Shown: one piece after another, positions 49,680 to 60,753 of the stretch | How positions within the stretch are numbered: the stretch's first letter is position 1 | How the letters are laid out: each line of letters opens with the position of its first letter | NCBI RefSeq assembly: GCF_000143535.2 | Contig: NC_037311.1 | Location: 3,162,001 to 3,226,000 of the forward strand | Reading direction: 5' to 3' | From: Botrytis cinerea B05.10 | Lineage: Eukaryota > Ascomycota > Leotiomycetes > Helotiales > Sclerotiniaceae | Length of the DNA stretch: 64,000 nt | Notes under the pieces: model-generated | Databases searched by the model: none | Told to the model about the DNA's origin: nothing | Seen by the model: the letters and a program-made list of their open reading frames with translations, nothing else | Program-made: the position numbers and the translations under genes

Positions 49680-52600
49680 ATGAATATGAAGGTCATCACC
49701 CGCACTTGGCTATTCCTCTTTGCGTCTCTTGTCTCGTCAACCGTCGGCTTGCGCGAAGCGGCAACCCCTCGTGTGCAAACGACAAGTGGAACAGTCATCG
49801 GACACCCTGCAAGAAACGAAATTGATGTGGTTGAATTCTTAGGTATTCGATATGCTCAAGCAACCAACAGCTCTTTGAGATTCCAGCCTCCAGTTCCATT
49901 CGTTTCCTCTGATACGTATAAAGCTTCACACTATTCGCCGTAGGTTTTGCTCTCTTTTGGCTTTGTAGTTGTGTCAGGAACATTGAATTTAGCAAATGGT
50001 TAACGTAGTTTAACACCGAGTGGCCTATATCACTGAGTAGCCCATTTTCATTTCAATTTATATCTTTCTCTTTCAATATACATTTTATCAACAATCTATA
50101 ATAAATTCGAATAATCAAGAAGTTTGTACATTCTTTACTATTGAATCTATTTATAAAGATAAAAAACTAAGTATTCGAAAAGCCATTATACTTTATAATA
50201 TCCCTTATACGATTCTTCAATATAAAATAAAAGATTTACCTTTTTGTATAAAAACTTGAGCCAATAATTATAAGATTATAAAATTAGAAAAAGAAGTAGT
50301 TGTTCAATATATATTTGATATGGATTTAAAAGGATTTCTATTTAAATTAAAGAATATAAAAGATATAATGAATTATATTTTTGAATTAAAGAATACAAAA
50401 TGTATTAAAAAGCTTTGGGTATATCGATTTATAAAATATTGAATCGAATTAAAAATATATTTTAATTATATTTATAATTTTTAAAAAGCTTTTTATAAAG
50501 ATTTTAAGTTTTTTGAAAAATGGTTTTGATTAGTTGTAAATATATAAATGAAATATAGTATTTTGAATAAATATTTTTATAATTTCGATAAAATAGGTTT
50601 TATAATAGGAATTATATATATAGTAATAATAATAATTAATATTAAATAAAATAATAGAAGTAAGGTAATATAATTAAACAATTGAGAATAGATTATAATA
50701 ATAATATATAGAAATGAAAAGAATAAAATTATTTTTTTATTTTTAATAATTTAAAAACAAGTTTGTTTTTTCAATTGATATATTGAAACGAATCTTTTTA
50801 TAAAATGGATTATTAAATTTATATTTAATAAATGAATGAATAATGAAATAGATTTAGAATAGTTGAAATATTTTGATAAGTATATTAAAAATCGAAGAAA
50901 GAATAAATATCGAATATTGATATTGAATAAATATGAAAGTTATAAATCAATAGTTTTTTAAATATATTATAAAAAAAATAATATTATATATTTATATTTA
51001 TTATTGTATTCAAATTATTTAATTCAATTGTTTAATTCAATTATTTAATATTAATTGTTTTAATAATTTGAAATGTTTATATGGTAATCAAATTGATGGA
51101 TTTATTAAGGTATATATCAATTATATTTTAAAGATTGAATTCTTTATAGTTTTTAAAATATAAAATCAGGATTTTGGGGAACAAATTTAATTTTATTTAA
51201 TTTTGAAACTATATTTTCGAAATTAGATATTCGAATTTGTATATTTACTTTTTCCTTTTTCAATCTAAATCAATAAATCTTTCAAATCCTTTATAATCTA
51301 ATTGAAACTCTTTTTCAATTAATATTAATTAAATCTTGAATAATTTGTTATCAATTAAACTTTTTTATATTTATATTTGAAATTGTATTAATTTTAATTA
51401 AAGATATAAAGAGATTAGCTTATGAAAATATATTTTTAAATATAAAGAATTGTATATTTTGAATAACAAATAAAATATTAAATAAATATTGAAGTATAAA
51501 AAAAACTTAATTATATTAAAGAGGAATATTTATTAAATAAAAAACTTTTAATATATTATTTTAATAAAAAATTGATATTCAAATTCAATATAATGAATAT
51601 CAAAAAAAGGGGAATTTTAACAAGGAAGTATTTTCTAATTAATATTATAATAAATATAAAAAGATAGAATATAATATAAGAATTTGTTAAAATAATATAA
51701 TAGATTCTAGATTATTAGATTCTTAATAGTTTCAATTAATTGATTCAATTGTTATTAAATAATATAAATTTGAAAGTGTAAATTGAAGTGAAAGTGGGTC
51801 ACTCAGTGATATGGGCCACTCGGTGTTAAACTACGTTACTTTAGACCATATATAATCAATGGCTATCCATTGCGCTAAATGGGTTTATGCAATTGAGTCC
51901 CCACCTAACATCATTCCCAAGAGCTTGTCCCTTCAACCCCGCTCCACCTCTCCCCACCTTCCCTAACAAATCTTCCACATTCAACCGCATATACGCCACA
52001 GCTACCGGTGGTACGGGTTTGGATTTCAGTGAAGACTGTCTGGCACTCAATATATGGACCAAGTCCATATCGCCAAAAGAGCTCAAACCAGTCTTGTTTT
52101 TCATCCACGGCGGGAGATTCGTATCCGGCAGTACCAACAACACATTGTATGACGGAAAATATCTTGCTGCCACTGGTGATGTCGTTGTTGTGACTATTGA
52201 GTATATTCTCTTTACCTCCAACTTATTTAAATGGCATACTAAAGTACACCAGCTACCGACTTCTGGTATTTGGATTCCCAGGTTCCCCATTATTACCCAG
52301 CGCCAACCTAGCAATCTTAGATCAACGGCTCGCCCTCGAATGGGTCAAAGAAAATGTTGCATCATTCGGAGGAGATCCATCCAGAATCCTCATGTACGGA
52401 CAATCAGTTGGTGGACTATCTATTCACTACCATGCATTTGCCTGGCCAGATGATCCAATTGCTTCTTCATTCATGTCTATATCCGGAACTATAAATGACG
52501 AACCTAATAGTCCGGAATTGAGCAAGTCATATTGGGATCAGCTCTCTGTCCTAGTCGGATGCGATAGTGATGTCGAAAGAGACGTTGTAAGCTGCATGCA

Positions 52601-53347
52601 GGAGGTACCATACCAAGTCATCTTGGCCGCCATCAAAAAGTTACCTCTCACGCCGACAGAATTCTTACCACGAACACAATTTGTACCGACAATTGACGAG
52701 AAAATTGTCTTTTCAGATTATGCTACCAGAGCCGATGCTGGAGGATTTGCTAAATTGCCATACTTAGTAGGCAATGCGAATCACGAATCAGGCTTCTACG
52801 CTATTTCCGCCTTCGCCCAAAAGATCACTTTCAACCACTCCCAGTGGGATCTCTTCAACCTCAAAACATTTACCTGTTCTGCGACACAATCTGCCCTCTT
52901 CCGCTTGAAACACAACGTCACTGTTTATTTATATAGATATTTCGGAGATTTCGATAACACGCGCCTTTATCCAACAAGTGGTGCGTATCATTTGAGTGAT
53001 TTGAATATGTGGCACGGTGTGGGCAGGGATGTAAGTGGTATTCCGAATACGAGAGATGAAGAATGGTTAAGCAGGGAGATGGTGAGGAGTTTAATTACAT
53101 TCGCGAAAGATCCTGTTGGTGGACTTGAAAATTTGGGGTGGATGAGGTATGAAGGTGTAGGAAGTGGTGAGTCGATCTACTTTCTTTGCTTCAAATCGCA
53201 TGAGGCCACAAAATCTGGAGTCTGATATGTCGCCATGTAACTCTGTACTGATCAGCTCATACAGTAACTCTGAATATCCTCGGACAAGACAATCGTCGCG
53301 AGGTATCTCTTGTGGAATCAGGAGAGTATGATGCTCAATGTGCATAA
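49680..53347 (+). CDS. Secreted carboxylesterase/lipase-type alpha/beta hydrolase, split by a transposon
   Basis: The first exon (49680-49937) encodes a signal peptide (VITRTWLFLFASLVSSTVG) and the type-B carboxylesterase opening (VQTTSGTVIGHPARNEIDVVEFLGIRYAQ in outline). Coding resumes at about 51898 and then has the family core: DFSEDCLALNIWT, PVLFFIHGGRFVSGS, an intron (about 52199-52249) restoring VTIDYRLLVFGF, NLAILDQRLALEWV, and the nucleophile elbow GQSVGG (Ser; the usual Glu is Gln). The acid Glu (NANHESGFY) and His (SGAYHLSDLN) are present. A last short exon ends VSLVESGEYDAQCA at 53347. A 1,834-bp transposon occupies the region between the first and second exons. It appears to sit within the first intron, so a transcript could still be spliced, but the inflated, A+T-rich intron may reduce or abolish expression. 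Substrate unknown. Confidence 0.75.
50003..50062 (+). repeat. Left terminal inverted repeat of transposon
   Basis: Begins ACGTAGTTTAACACCGAGTG directly after TA. Matches the reverse complement of the right end at 54 of 60 positions; all six mismatches are transitions, five of them with T or A on this side, as RIP would leave. Confidence 0.9.
51777..51836 (-). repeat. Right terminal inverted repeat of transposon
   Basis: Inverted counterpart of 50003-50062, followed by the duplicated TA at 51837-51838. The outermost 23 bases are identical between ends. This copy keeps more C than the left one. Confidence 0.9.
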
Positions 53348-53480
53348 TAGGATTCGGCACAATCCAGATGTTGATTCATACGCCAATATTTCATTGATGA
53401 CTTCGCTGAGAACGTATTACATTATCGCTGTGTGATCATTCTTTACTTTAAGACCTTCATATTTCTCATTCCAAAAAACT

Positions 53481-56082
53481 TCAACTGCCGAATTTTCTGG
53501 TTCTCTCTTCCCAATCCCTTTTAAGTTGGTCAGTCGATCTTCCACGCAAAACACCCTTCATATCATCAAAACCTATTTGTTTGATGCCATATTCTATTTT
53601 AGACGTGAGCATCGCTATCTTCATCAATTCGAAATGGTCCACCGCATTCTTTCCTTTCCTGTTTTCATCGTCTCCGCATTTTTCTGATTTCTCTGTCCAG
53701 CCCTTTATCCGCCCCCATTGCTTCCAGAGATGCCAAAGCCATCTTACATCCCGTGCTCCTTCTTGCCAACCTTCCCACATCTGTTTTAACTTGATTGATC
53801 TAATCCTCGCGTTCTCATGTGGTGCCGCATTCCAATTGACACCTAAGTCGTCGCCACTGGGAAACGATAATGTCTTCGGTTCAGACCTAGAATTGCCTGC
53901 GTCAAAAAAGGTAGGCCTCCCGTACATATCTATACATCCAGTTGGTATCATAGATGGTTCGGGTTCAAAAGAAATTGATGCTCTCTCAAGATTTCCTAAT
54001 CCTCTGAATGAATTATAAATAAGAATTTCTTGATACAAATATGAAACCCAAATTTCTGTGTAGAACCAGCTTGCAGAACCCATCACAGTATTGGTAGCGT
54101 ATACAAACTTCTCTGGTGTATCTTCATCACAGAGTTGAATCCCTACTTCTGGAAGATCAATCCAGGTTGTTTCTGAATTACCGATTTGGTTAGGAAGGAT
54201 GTAGATCCTTATTCCTGATCCGGGCTTGGTGCGGATGAAACATATGTTACTAGGAATTCGCAATTGACTGTGAGTAATTAATCGGTCTCTAGGGGTTGGA
54301 CTGTCTAAAGCCGGTGGACTAGTGTGAAGCACAGGGCTAATCGGAGTTAGTGGAGTCGATGAGTTGAGTGGAGTTTGCTGAAGGGATTCAACGGGTGGAG
54401 TGGTTGAATTTGGTGTGTCTTGGGTGGCAAATGGGTCCGCAGGCATCTTCTCTTCCACAGATGAAACAGACGTTATACTTTGAGGGTAAATTCTAGCTTT
54501 TGCTGGCTCAAAATAACTCTTCAATGAGACTGGAGTTGGTGGAGATTTGAGGGCTACATTATCACCAGCAACACCTGAAACTTTTTGATGTCCTTCACTG
54601 GCGGGGACAAAAGCCGGTGCTAGAGGTGAGAGAGGGCTGACGCGCGTGCGGGGTTCAAGTGAAAGAGTTGTATTTGAGTTTCCAAGCCTTGGGTTAGGGG
54701 ACAAAAAACTATAACCTGTATCATCATTATCATTATCATTCATCGGTAGACCACTGGAGTGCTCCGAATCGATCTCAAATTCGTCTGGATCAACGAGAAC
54801 ACCTCCAGATTCCGGAGGACTCAAAGAAAATGAATCGGTGTCCTGGGGTGATATGATAATCTGGGGGGCTGGAGGAGGAAGGTCGATAAAGTAAGCTTGT
54901 CCTCCTTGAAGGATGAATTGCCCTAGAACAACCTTTTCGCAAATTAGGATTCGATGAACAGGTCTGTAAGATGAGCAATATTACATACAAGGTAAAGCAT
55001 AAGATATTCTTGGTTCCCTTGAGGTTTCACATGATCTGAATCTGCAGTCATGCTATCCACAGTTCTTAGCTTGATCTCACGGGCTATTGAAGTTAATTGA
55101 TTACGCAGCTCAGATAGTGGTATCGCACGTAGTGGATCATATGCACCGTTAAGGTCTGGGTGGTTGATATCTGATCTATTATTGGCCTCTATCTGCGCCT
55201 GCCCAGAATTCGATCCATTTAGTATCATTGGGGAAATCTTGTTTGAGTTTCCATCGTCCCATTGCTGTAGCTGGTACGACACCTGATAATTGGCTATTGT
55301 GGCCTGGGACGAGAATTGGCTTGCATTTGCGTTATGTTCTGGGAACTGAGTATTGAATTTTGTGTTATCTTTGTGAGCTTCAGGCGATTGCTGAGAACTT
55401 TCCCCATTCTCTTCGATAGGAGCAAGTGTATTCTTGCTCAGTCTATGAATCTCTCGCTCCGGATAGTTTGAATTTGGGCTGTTGAATTCCATCGGTTGAT
55501 GTCCAATCGATCCATTGGCTATCAAAGGTAAAGCGACAATCGGTGGTCGTCGATTCAATTTATCTTCTATCATAGTGTTAACCCGATTTGACAGGCGGTC
55601 TAATATATGATTAACTCTCAAATGCTGCGGGAGATTTGGTCCAGTGTTTGTAATGCGCTGTAAGTTCTTGAAACTGAGATTTGCAGGGTATTTTGTCTTT
55701 ACTTTTTTATCGGCTAGACCATGTCCAAAGTGTTTCTGGAGTGGAGGATACGAATCGTGCTGTTTTTCAAATTCTCTTTTGGATGTTCCCGAGTGGTTTA
55801 TTTGACCTGGGGGGTCAGCATCAAACTTGCTGCGTCTCTTGTGCCGACACGGAGGCGTGGAGGTGTATTTTGCAAATATATATTATTTGTATACAGTGTA
55901 CTAACAACCAAAAAGCGGGACAATTAAGTCTGTGAAACAATATTAATGATATGATATGATATGATGTTGACGGAAAAATGTGACGAAAGGATTTCTTTTT
56001 GAGATCTAGAGTAATTTGAACAGTTTTCATAGAGAAGGCACGACTTGGACGGGCCTTTGGAGGCATTAGAGGGTCGAGACAT
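53481..56082 (-). CDS. Hypothetical low-complexity protein (5' exon uncertain)
   Basis: A long minus-strand gene read in two main exons, 55870-54996 (approx.) and about 54930-53481, joined by a GTATGT..AAAAG intron with a CTAAT branch site; the junction gives EYLMLYL/VVLGQFILQGGQAYF. A possible first exon starts at the ATG at 56082 (MSRPSNASKGPSKS), but its splice to the rest is unsure. The N-terminal half is Asn/Ser/Gln-rich and probably disordered. The middle is Pro/Ser/Thr-rich (PTPVSLKSYF, TPLNSSTPLTPISP). The C-terminal 260 residues are more ordered and Trp-rich (SWFYTEIWVSYLYQEILIY, KQMWEGWQEGARDVRWLWHLW). No family recognised. The Trp-rich domain may be the functional part. Confidence 0.6.
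55946..55965. repeat. Microsatellite (ATGAT)4
   Basis: Four perfect ATGAT units close to the uncertain 5' exon of the hypothetical gene. It lies in a likely intron or 5' region, since the frame closes nearby. Confidence 0.85.
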
Positions 56083-56336
56083 TTAGGAAACAGCTAGAAG
56101 TAGACACTCATTCGGGAAGTCACCAACGTGCCTTGTGTGCTTGTGTTTTGTGATTGACTAACAGAATAAACGTGAAACTCCAAAATTATTAAGTGAGCAA
56201 AGAAAAGCAGATATTTAAAGCCCTTGCTAAAACGGAAACTGTTCCCCCAAAACAAAATCGTCATTAATTAGGCATCACCCTTTGCATACCATCAATGTCA
56301 AGGTACACTACGAACCCCGTAGTCCTTCACAGCCTG

Positions 56337-58280
56337 TTAAAAAGAGTCATAATCTGAATCAAAATAGTAGTTAGAATCTTCTTCGGTAGTCACATCTATC
56401 TCATCTTTGGCAGTCTCTCCCTTCTCCCACTGATCTAGTTTCTGTTTTTGCTTGAACGTCAGTCCGAATTCATCCTCGTACGCGATACGAATTACCCGCT
56501 TTGTACAGTACTTGAATGTCCCTGGATGAGACACTACGAACATTACTGCGTTATAAAGCTTCATCTTAACTTTCACGTCGTATCTATACTGAGGGTCGAA
56601 TATTAGAAACAAGAGCTGGAAAGCTGTGTCGCGGGCTAAGCTCTTGTTTCCGGGAATTGTTCGTCTTTCTTCGAAATCGTAGTCTGATTTACCAACTTTG
56701 AGATTGGCAATTACATGGTCGATAGATAGATTGCTAAGAATATCAACTTCCAGTAATCTGTACGTTCGGAAGAGAGTACGATATTGGGAAAGGTCAGTAG
56801 GCAGGCATCGAAAGCATTGGCGGTAGCCAGATTCAATTCCTTTGACGGCTACATCGAATAGATCAATCGGTCCGTGAATAATCTCAATCGATCGCGGCTG
56901 AGAAGCTTCTTGAAGTCGAGCATAAGATTCCAAGTACGGTATCTTAGACATATTAATGTTGTAATCTGCGCCTCCAATTTTGATTTTAGTTTTAGGATCA
57001 TCTCCTGTGGTTTTTATCTGCAAAGGCTCTACGTTAGCGCTGTAATCAAAATCCAGAATATAGCTTACCTTGGAAATGCTCTTTTGCTCTGTTTGAGAAA
57101 TATTTGGTTCTTGCGTAGTTTCATCTTGAGCTCCAGTCTTTTCATCAAGATCATGCGCATCACCCCATTTCGAATATAGATCTTTTGGCAACATTTCTTT
57201 CCTTTCGACCTTGAAGATCAGTAGCTTGTCTTTTACTGCGTTATACTTAACGACAGCATTACCACCACCATCTCTCACGAGATCGATGATTATTTTAATC
57301 AGCCCTGCTAGTTTCCTTAAGTCATCCTGCTTGCGTGCTTCCCAACTTTTGATTGTAGCGGAGATGTCTTCTACCACTGGATTCTGAAAGATTCCATTTT
57401 GGTGGTATGCTCGGACAAGCTTATGAGTTTGAGATACCCACAGCTGTGATGCGATCTCTTCAAAATTAATCGGCTTATGCGAAACTCGAGTTTTGATCTC
57501 AAGGATCGATTCCAGCGGTACTTCCTGTCCCTCTTTTTTGATTGTCATTTTCGACTCACTGGGAACGATCTTGAGATGGGTAGTGACTGGAGATAAAGAT
57601 AGTGCGTCTAGCGTACTTGAAAGGTCGTCTTGTGCTCCAAGGGACGTTTTCGTATTAATGTCAACGTAACCGTCTGTTTCGTAGCGGACAACGAAATTCA
57701 AGTCGCTAAAGCGGTAAGAGATGACTCTGTGATGTCCAGTGCTGCCTCGGATCTTGGTGACAGTATATGCTTTCTCAAATTCATGGCCAAAGCCTCTGAA
57801 CTGATGTGGTCCGATATATTCCATAGTCTTTTCCTCCTCACGGCAGAATAATGCCGTGTTCTTCGTTACCTCAACATTGATAGTGAAATCTTCGAGCTGA
57901 TTTCTAGACGATCTAGGGTCAATAAATGAGAGAAGTTTGCGGATGTTGTTTCGATCAGTCACAACGTCAATTGAACGGATGTCAAATGAAGGATGTTTTA
58001 AATATAACGAACGAAAAAGCGATTCAAGAGGGCTTGCTGGGTGGCGCGCTGCGTTCTGAGCGATATAGATGACGCCAGAGTCCTTTTTTAGCTGTGGAGA
58101 AGCTCCTAGAGTCGACCAAAGAGAAGGGCTACCAGGAACAGCAATAGTAGGTGTTTCTTGAGGTGCCTCAAGCCAGTTATAAGAGGATAGTTGCTTGACA
58201 TCACTGATAGAAGCCGATGTGGGAGCTTTGAATTCTTGGAGATCGGTGCGAGAAATTTCGGATATAGTGATAGGTGCCAT
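56337..58280 (-). CDS. Conserved fungal protein of unknown function (often mislabelled geranylgeranyl pyrophosphate synthase)
   Basis: Single-exon gene of 647 residues from the ATG at 58280 (MAPITISEISRTDLQEFKAP). Conserved blocks include YNWLEAPQETPTIAVPGSP, KKDSGVIYIAQNAARHPASP, FDIRSIDVVTDRNNIRKLLSF, CREEEKTMEYIGPHQFRGFG, STGHHRVISYRF and QLWVSQTHKLVRAYHQNG. I recall near-identical wording in fungal database entries annotated as geranylgeranyl pyrophosphate synthetase. There are no DDxxD prenyl-transferase motifs here, so that label is not supported. There is no membrane helix or signal peptide. The C-terminus is acidic. It may be a cytosolic or nuclear protein; the function is unknown. 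The start at 58280 is preferred over an upstream in-frame codon because the conserved N-terminus begins there. Confidence 0.8.
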   Translation of the reverse strand: MAPITISEISRTDLQEFKAPTSASISDVKQLSSYNWLEAPQETPTIAVPGSPSLWSTLGASPQLKKDSGVIYIAQNAARHPASPLESLFRSLYLKHPSFDIRSIDVVTDRNNIRKLLSFIDPRSSRNQLEDFTINVEVTKNTALFCREEEKTMEYIGPHQFRGFGHEFEKAYTVTKIRGSTGHHRVISYRFSDLNFVVRYETDGYVDINTKTSLGAQDDLSSTLDALSLSPVTTHLKIVPSESKMTIKKEGQEVPLESILEIKTRVSHKPINFEEIASQLWVSQTHKLVRAYHQNGIFQNPVVEDISATIKSWEARKQDDLRKLAGLIKIIIDLVRDGGGNAVVKYNAVKDKLLIFKVERKEMLPKDLYSKWGDAHDLDEKTGAQDETTQEPNISQTEQKSISKVSYILDFDYSANVEPLQIKTTGDDPKTKIKIGGADYNINMSKIPYLESYARLQEASQPRSIEIIHGPIDLFDVAVKGIESGYRQCFRCLPTDLSQYRTLFRTYRLLEVDILSNLSIDHVIANLKVGKSDYDFEERRTIPGNKSLARDTAFQLLFLIFDPQYRYDVKVKMKLYNAVMFVVSHPGTFKYCTKRVIRIAYEDEFGLTFKQKQKLDQWEKGETAKDEIDVTTEEDSNYYFDSDYDSF

Positions 58281-60189
58281 TATTGATTTTTTTTGTAAAA
58301 CAGACCGATCTAGAGATGATGGGATGAGATGCAAAGAGCAAGAGTAGAAGGTTGCAGTGTTTTTAATAATCCCCTCTTTTCATCTCATCAAGTAATCAAC
58401 GTCACATTGCATATTGTACTCCTGCACCACCAATCAGCTCTAAGGTGGCTGAATACGGGCAAACATATTGACATGGCGGAATAATTGCCATGAAAGCAAC
58501 CGAACAAGATCATTACTAGTAAAGAAAATACATAAAGTAAGAGCGTATTCCCATACCTGGCTAGATAAATAGGGTTATAACTCTCTACACATACCTTCGC
58601 GAGTAGAGCGAGCTGGGATGTCGTTCTATTTTGCATCTCGTGGGCAAAACCGCTCCTCCCTCATGGATGACTCTGACCTTGAGAACTTTTCAGATTCTAG
58701 CGCACTAAAAAAATTCATCGAAACATGACTTTTCAATTCTATCCAGGGTAGTAATCTTGTCAATTATTTTTCAACGTGATTTGCGGGGAAATGTAACACT
58801 TTTTGAATTATTCCATATACTACTAAACACGTGTTGGAGAAGAATGGGAGGGTGGATGCGAGCCTCTGAAGTACAGCGATATCAATCCAGTGGCGGCTAA
58901 TCACAGGTCTAAAATAGATACATTAAGAGTTCGGCAGAAAAAGCCAATAATCATGATAATTAGCCCAGATGCGAGTCCATACATGAATGTCGCTGCTAAA
59001 GAGGTTTTCGGTATTTATCTGTGTCCATCTTTGACTGAGTTAGCGAATTGGGAATTGTTTTTTGCATCACATCGATGTGTTTGCTCATTCTATTCTCAAT
59101 AAATCTCTTTTCAAGTCTCATCTAATTCAGGGTCAATACCCAAGAAACAGAGTGCAAGGACCGTTCCGAGCAATAAACATCTTAACGCATGTCAAGTGCT
59201 TTGGGGGTGTTTGAACTTCGGCATCGAGAAATCTAACGACCCTGTCGCCAAAGATCATTCTATACATAAAAAAAGCGCAACTTCTAGACTTTATGCTTCC
59301 ACCAAATGTTCTTGGTGGTTAAGGTAAATCAGATACTTTGTCTCAAGAAGCGAGAGGGAGAATTGTATTATTTGAGACTTGATTGTCGTACATGGAACCA
59401 CAGGTCAGCAGACTCGCTTATTCGATGTTCGAAGTTGGATGGTGTAGACAGTAGAGCTAGCGTGTCTGTAATATCCAGCTTGGTAAGTATTTAAACTTCA
59501 CTGTATTTCTTGCTCTTTCTCAGATTCGAGAATTTATGAGAAGTAAGAACACAGCACAGCTTTTCGGTGAATGATCTCTCTAGAGAATGGAAGCCACAAG
59601 ATCATGTTTTGATTTCACCTTTTCGCTGCAACCTTCATCCTAGGCCTTTGTGGTTTCGGTCACCATAAGAACCTTGAAGAATCACTTATAGAAGCTACAA
59701 TAACTGGTGGGGCAAGTTTGGAGAGGGTTGCTAGATGCAAATTGCCCGACATTCGCCACATACATTCAAATATTGGGACCATTATTGGATAGGAGAAATG
59801 ATATCTCGGTTCAAAAGCTCGCATAACTATCTATAATTATACATTATAATCATCTCCAATAAAGAAATCATCAACAAAATGTTGAATCTTGGTGAATTTC
59901 TGCTTTCAATTCAAATTCAGCCTCAACTCCCCGTCACATAACCCCCGTTCTTATTGGCGCACCCAATAATACAATCCCACTATCTGAAATGAGTTTGACT
60001 CAATCTTGGATCAACGTTTAACAATTTAAACCACATCCAAGCCATCGAATTCTCCACCATATCCCAAAATCTCGGCAATCCTCTCAAAACTGCGAATCTT
60101 CCGATCAAGCACACTAATAACAGCTTGTACCAACTGTGACAATGTATTCGATGATCTGCTTTGATATCTCCAGATAAATCTTAGAGAAT
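58281..60189. other. Gene-poor spacer
   Basis: About 1.9 kb upstream of the unknown-function gene. Several short frames (for example 58890-59102, 59306-59494) carry no motif and no matching exons. No repeat or transposon ends recognised. Confidence 0.5.
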
Positions 60190-60753
60190 CTATGCTCGCT
60201 TTTCATTTATACTGCGATTCTCCTCGGAACAGACAAAAGAAGCAAAACTTTCCGTAGAAAATCTACCCATGAATCTTTGGTACTCGTATTCCTCTTCCGC
60301 CTTTCTCATCTCCCGCTTTGCTTTTCTCCTATCATTCTTCATCTCAGTATTCTCTAGCGTAGAGGAAGGAATTACACGTGACTCCTGATCCTTCGCTTCA
60401 TCAATTATGATTTTACCATGATTTAATTTATCAAGATTCGAAACTCCCACGACGCTCATACCATTCTTTCGTTCGACGACAAATTCGGCCCCTTCTTGAA
60501 GACCAGGGGACTGAGGACTACTCTTCACAGTCTTCACGTTTTCTGGACGGAGGATTCGATAGATTTGTACGACGAGAAGAGCCGAAATGAATATTATCAT
60601 GATCAATCCACTTCCGATTCCAACTATGATTATCATATTCAAAAGATGTTCTAGTATTTTGATGTTTCTATCATTGACCGAGTTGGCGATATCGATAGCG
60701 AGATCGGTAATCGGACCCAATCTTGGGGTAGGGAAATTGAATAGCCCAGGCAT
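60190..60753 (-). CDS. Small single-pass membrane protein (hypothetical, A)
   Basis: An uninterrupted 187-residue protein starting MPGLFNFPTPRLGPITDLAI. Residues about 40-65 form one strong hydrophobic helix (IIIVGIGSGLIMIIFISALLVV), followed by a basic/polar cytosolic-type tail containing a charged segment (MKNDRRKAKREMRKAEEEYEY), probably a coiled coil. No signal peptide or domain recognised. It resembles the neighbouring protein at 61778-62251 in plan: short polar N-terminus, one helix near residue 35-65, then hydrophilic C-terminus. Function unknown. Confidence 0.6.
   Translation of the reverse strand: MPGLFNFPTPRLGPITDLAIDIANSVNDRNIKILEHLLNMIIIVGIGSGLIMIIFISALLVVQIYRILRPENVKTVKSSPQSPGLQEGAEFVVERKNGMSVVGVSNLDKLNHGKIIIDEAKDQESRVIPSSTLENTEMKNDRRKAKREMRKAEEEYEYQRFMGRFSTESFASFVCSEENRSINEKRA

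Larger units (their letters stand above)
50003..51836 (+). mobile_element. Fot1/pogo-type (Tc1/mariner) DNA transposon, RIP-decayed, possibly Flipper-like
   Basis: The 1,834-bp element is bounded by TA duplications (50001-50002 and 51837-51838) and by about 60-bp terminal inverted repeats. Its interior is extremely A+T-rich and full of stops, but reading the plus strand recovers Fot1-type transposase landmarks: an HTH-like segment SIRKAIILYNIPYTIL at about 50175-50222, a CENPB-like stretch (IFDMDLKGFLF), the first catalytic-Asp region as NFDKIGFIIGI at about 50577-50610, and a degraded second Asp region around LKYFDKYIKNRRKNKYRIL ending LNKYESYKS at about 50950. Substitutions relative to family consensus are mostly those expected from C-to-T or G-to-A change. 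Size resembles the Flipper element reported from Botrytis cinerea (about 1.84 kb), but I cannot verify sequence identity. It is inactive as read. Confidence 0.88.

Noticed and set aside
50560..51200. A+T-rich block considered as mitochondrial DNA or a centromere fragment
   Set aside because: Terminal inverted repeats, TA duplication and transposase motifs explain it as a decayed DNA transposon.
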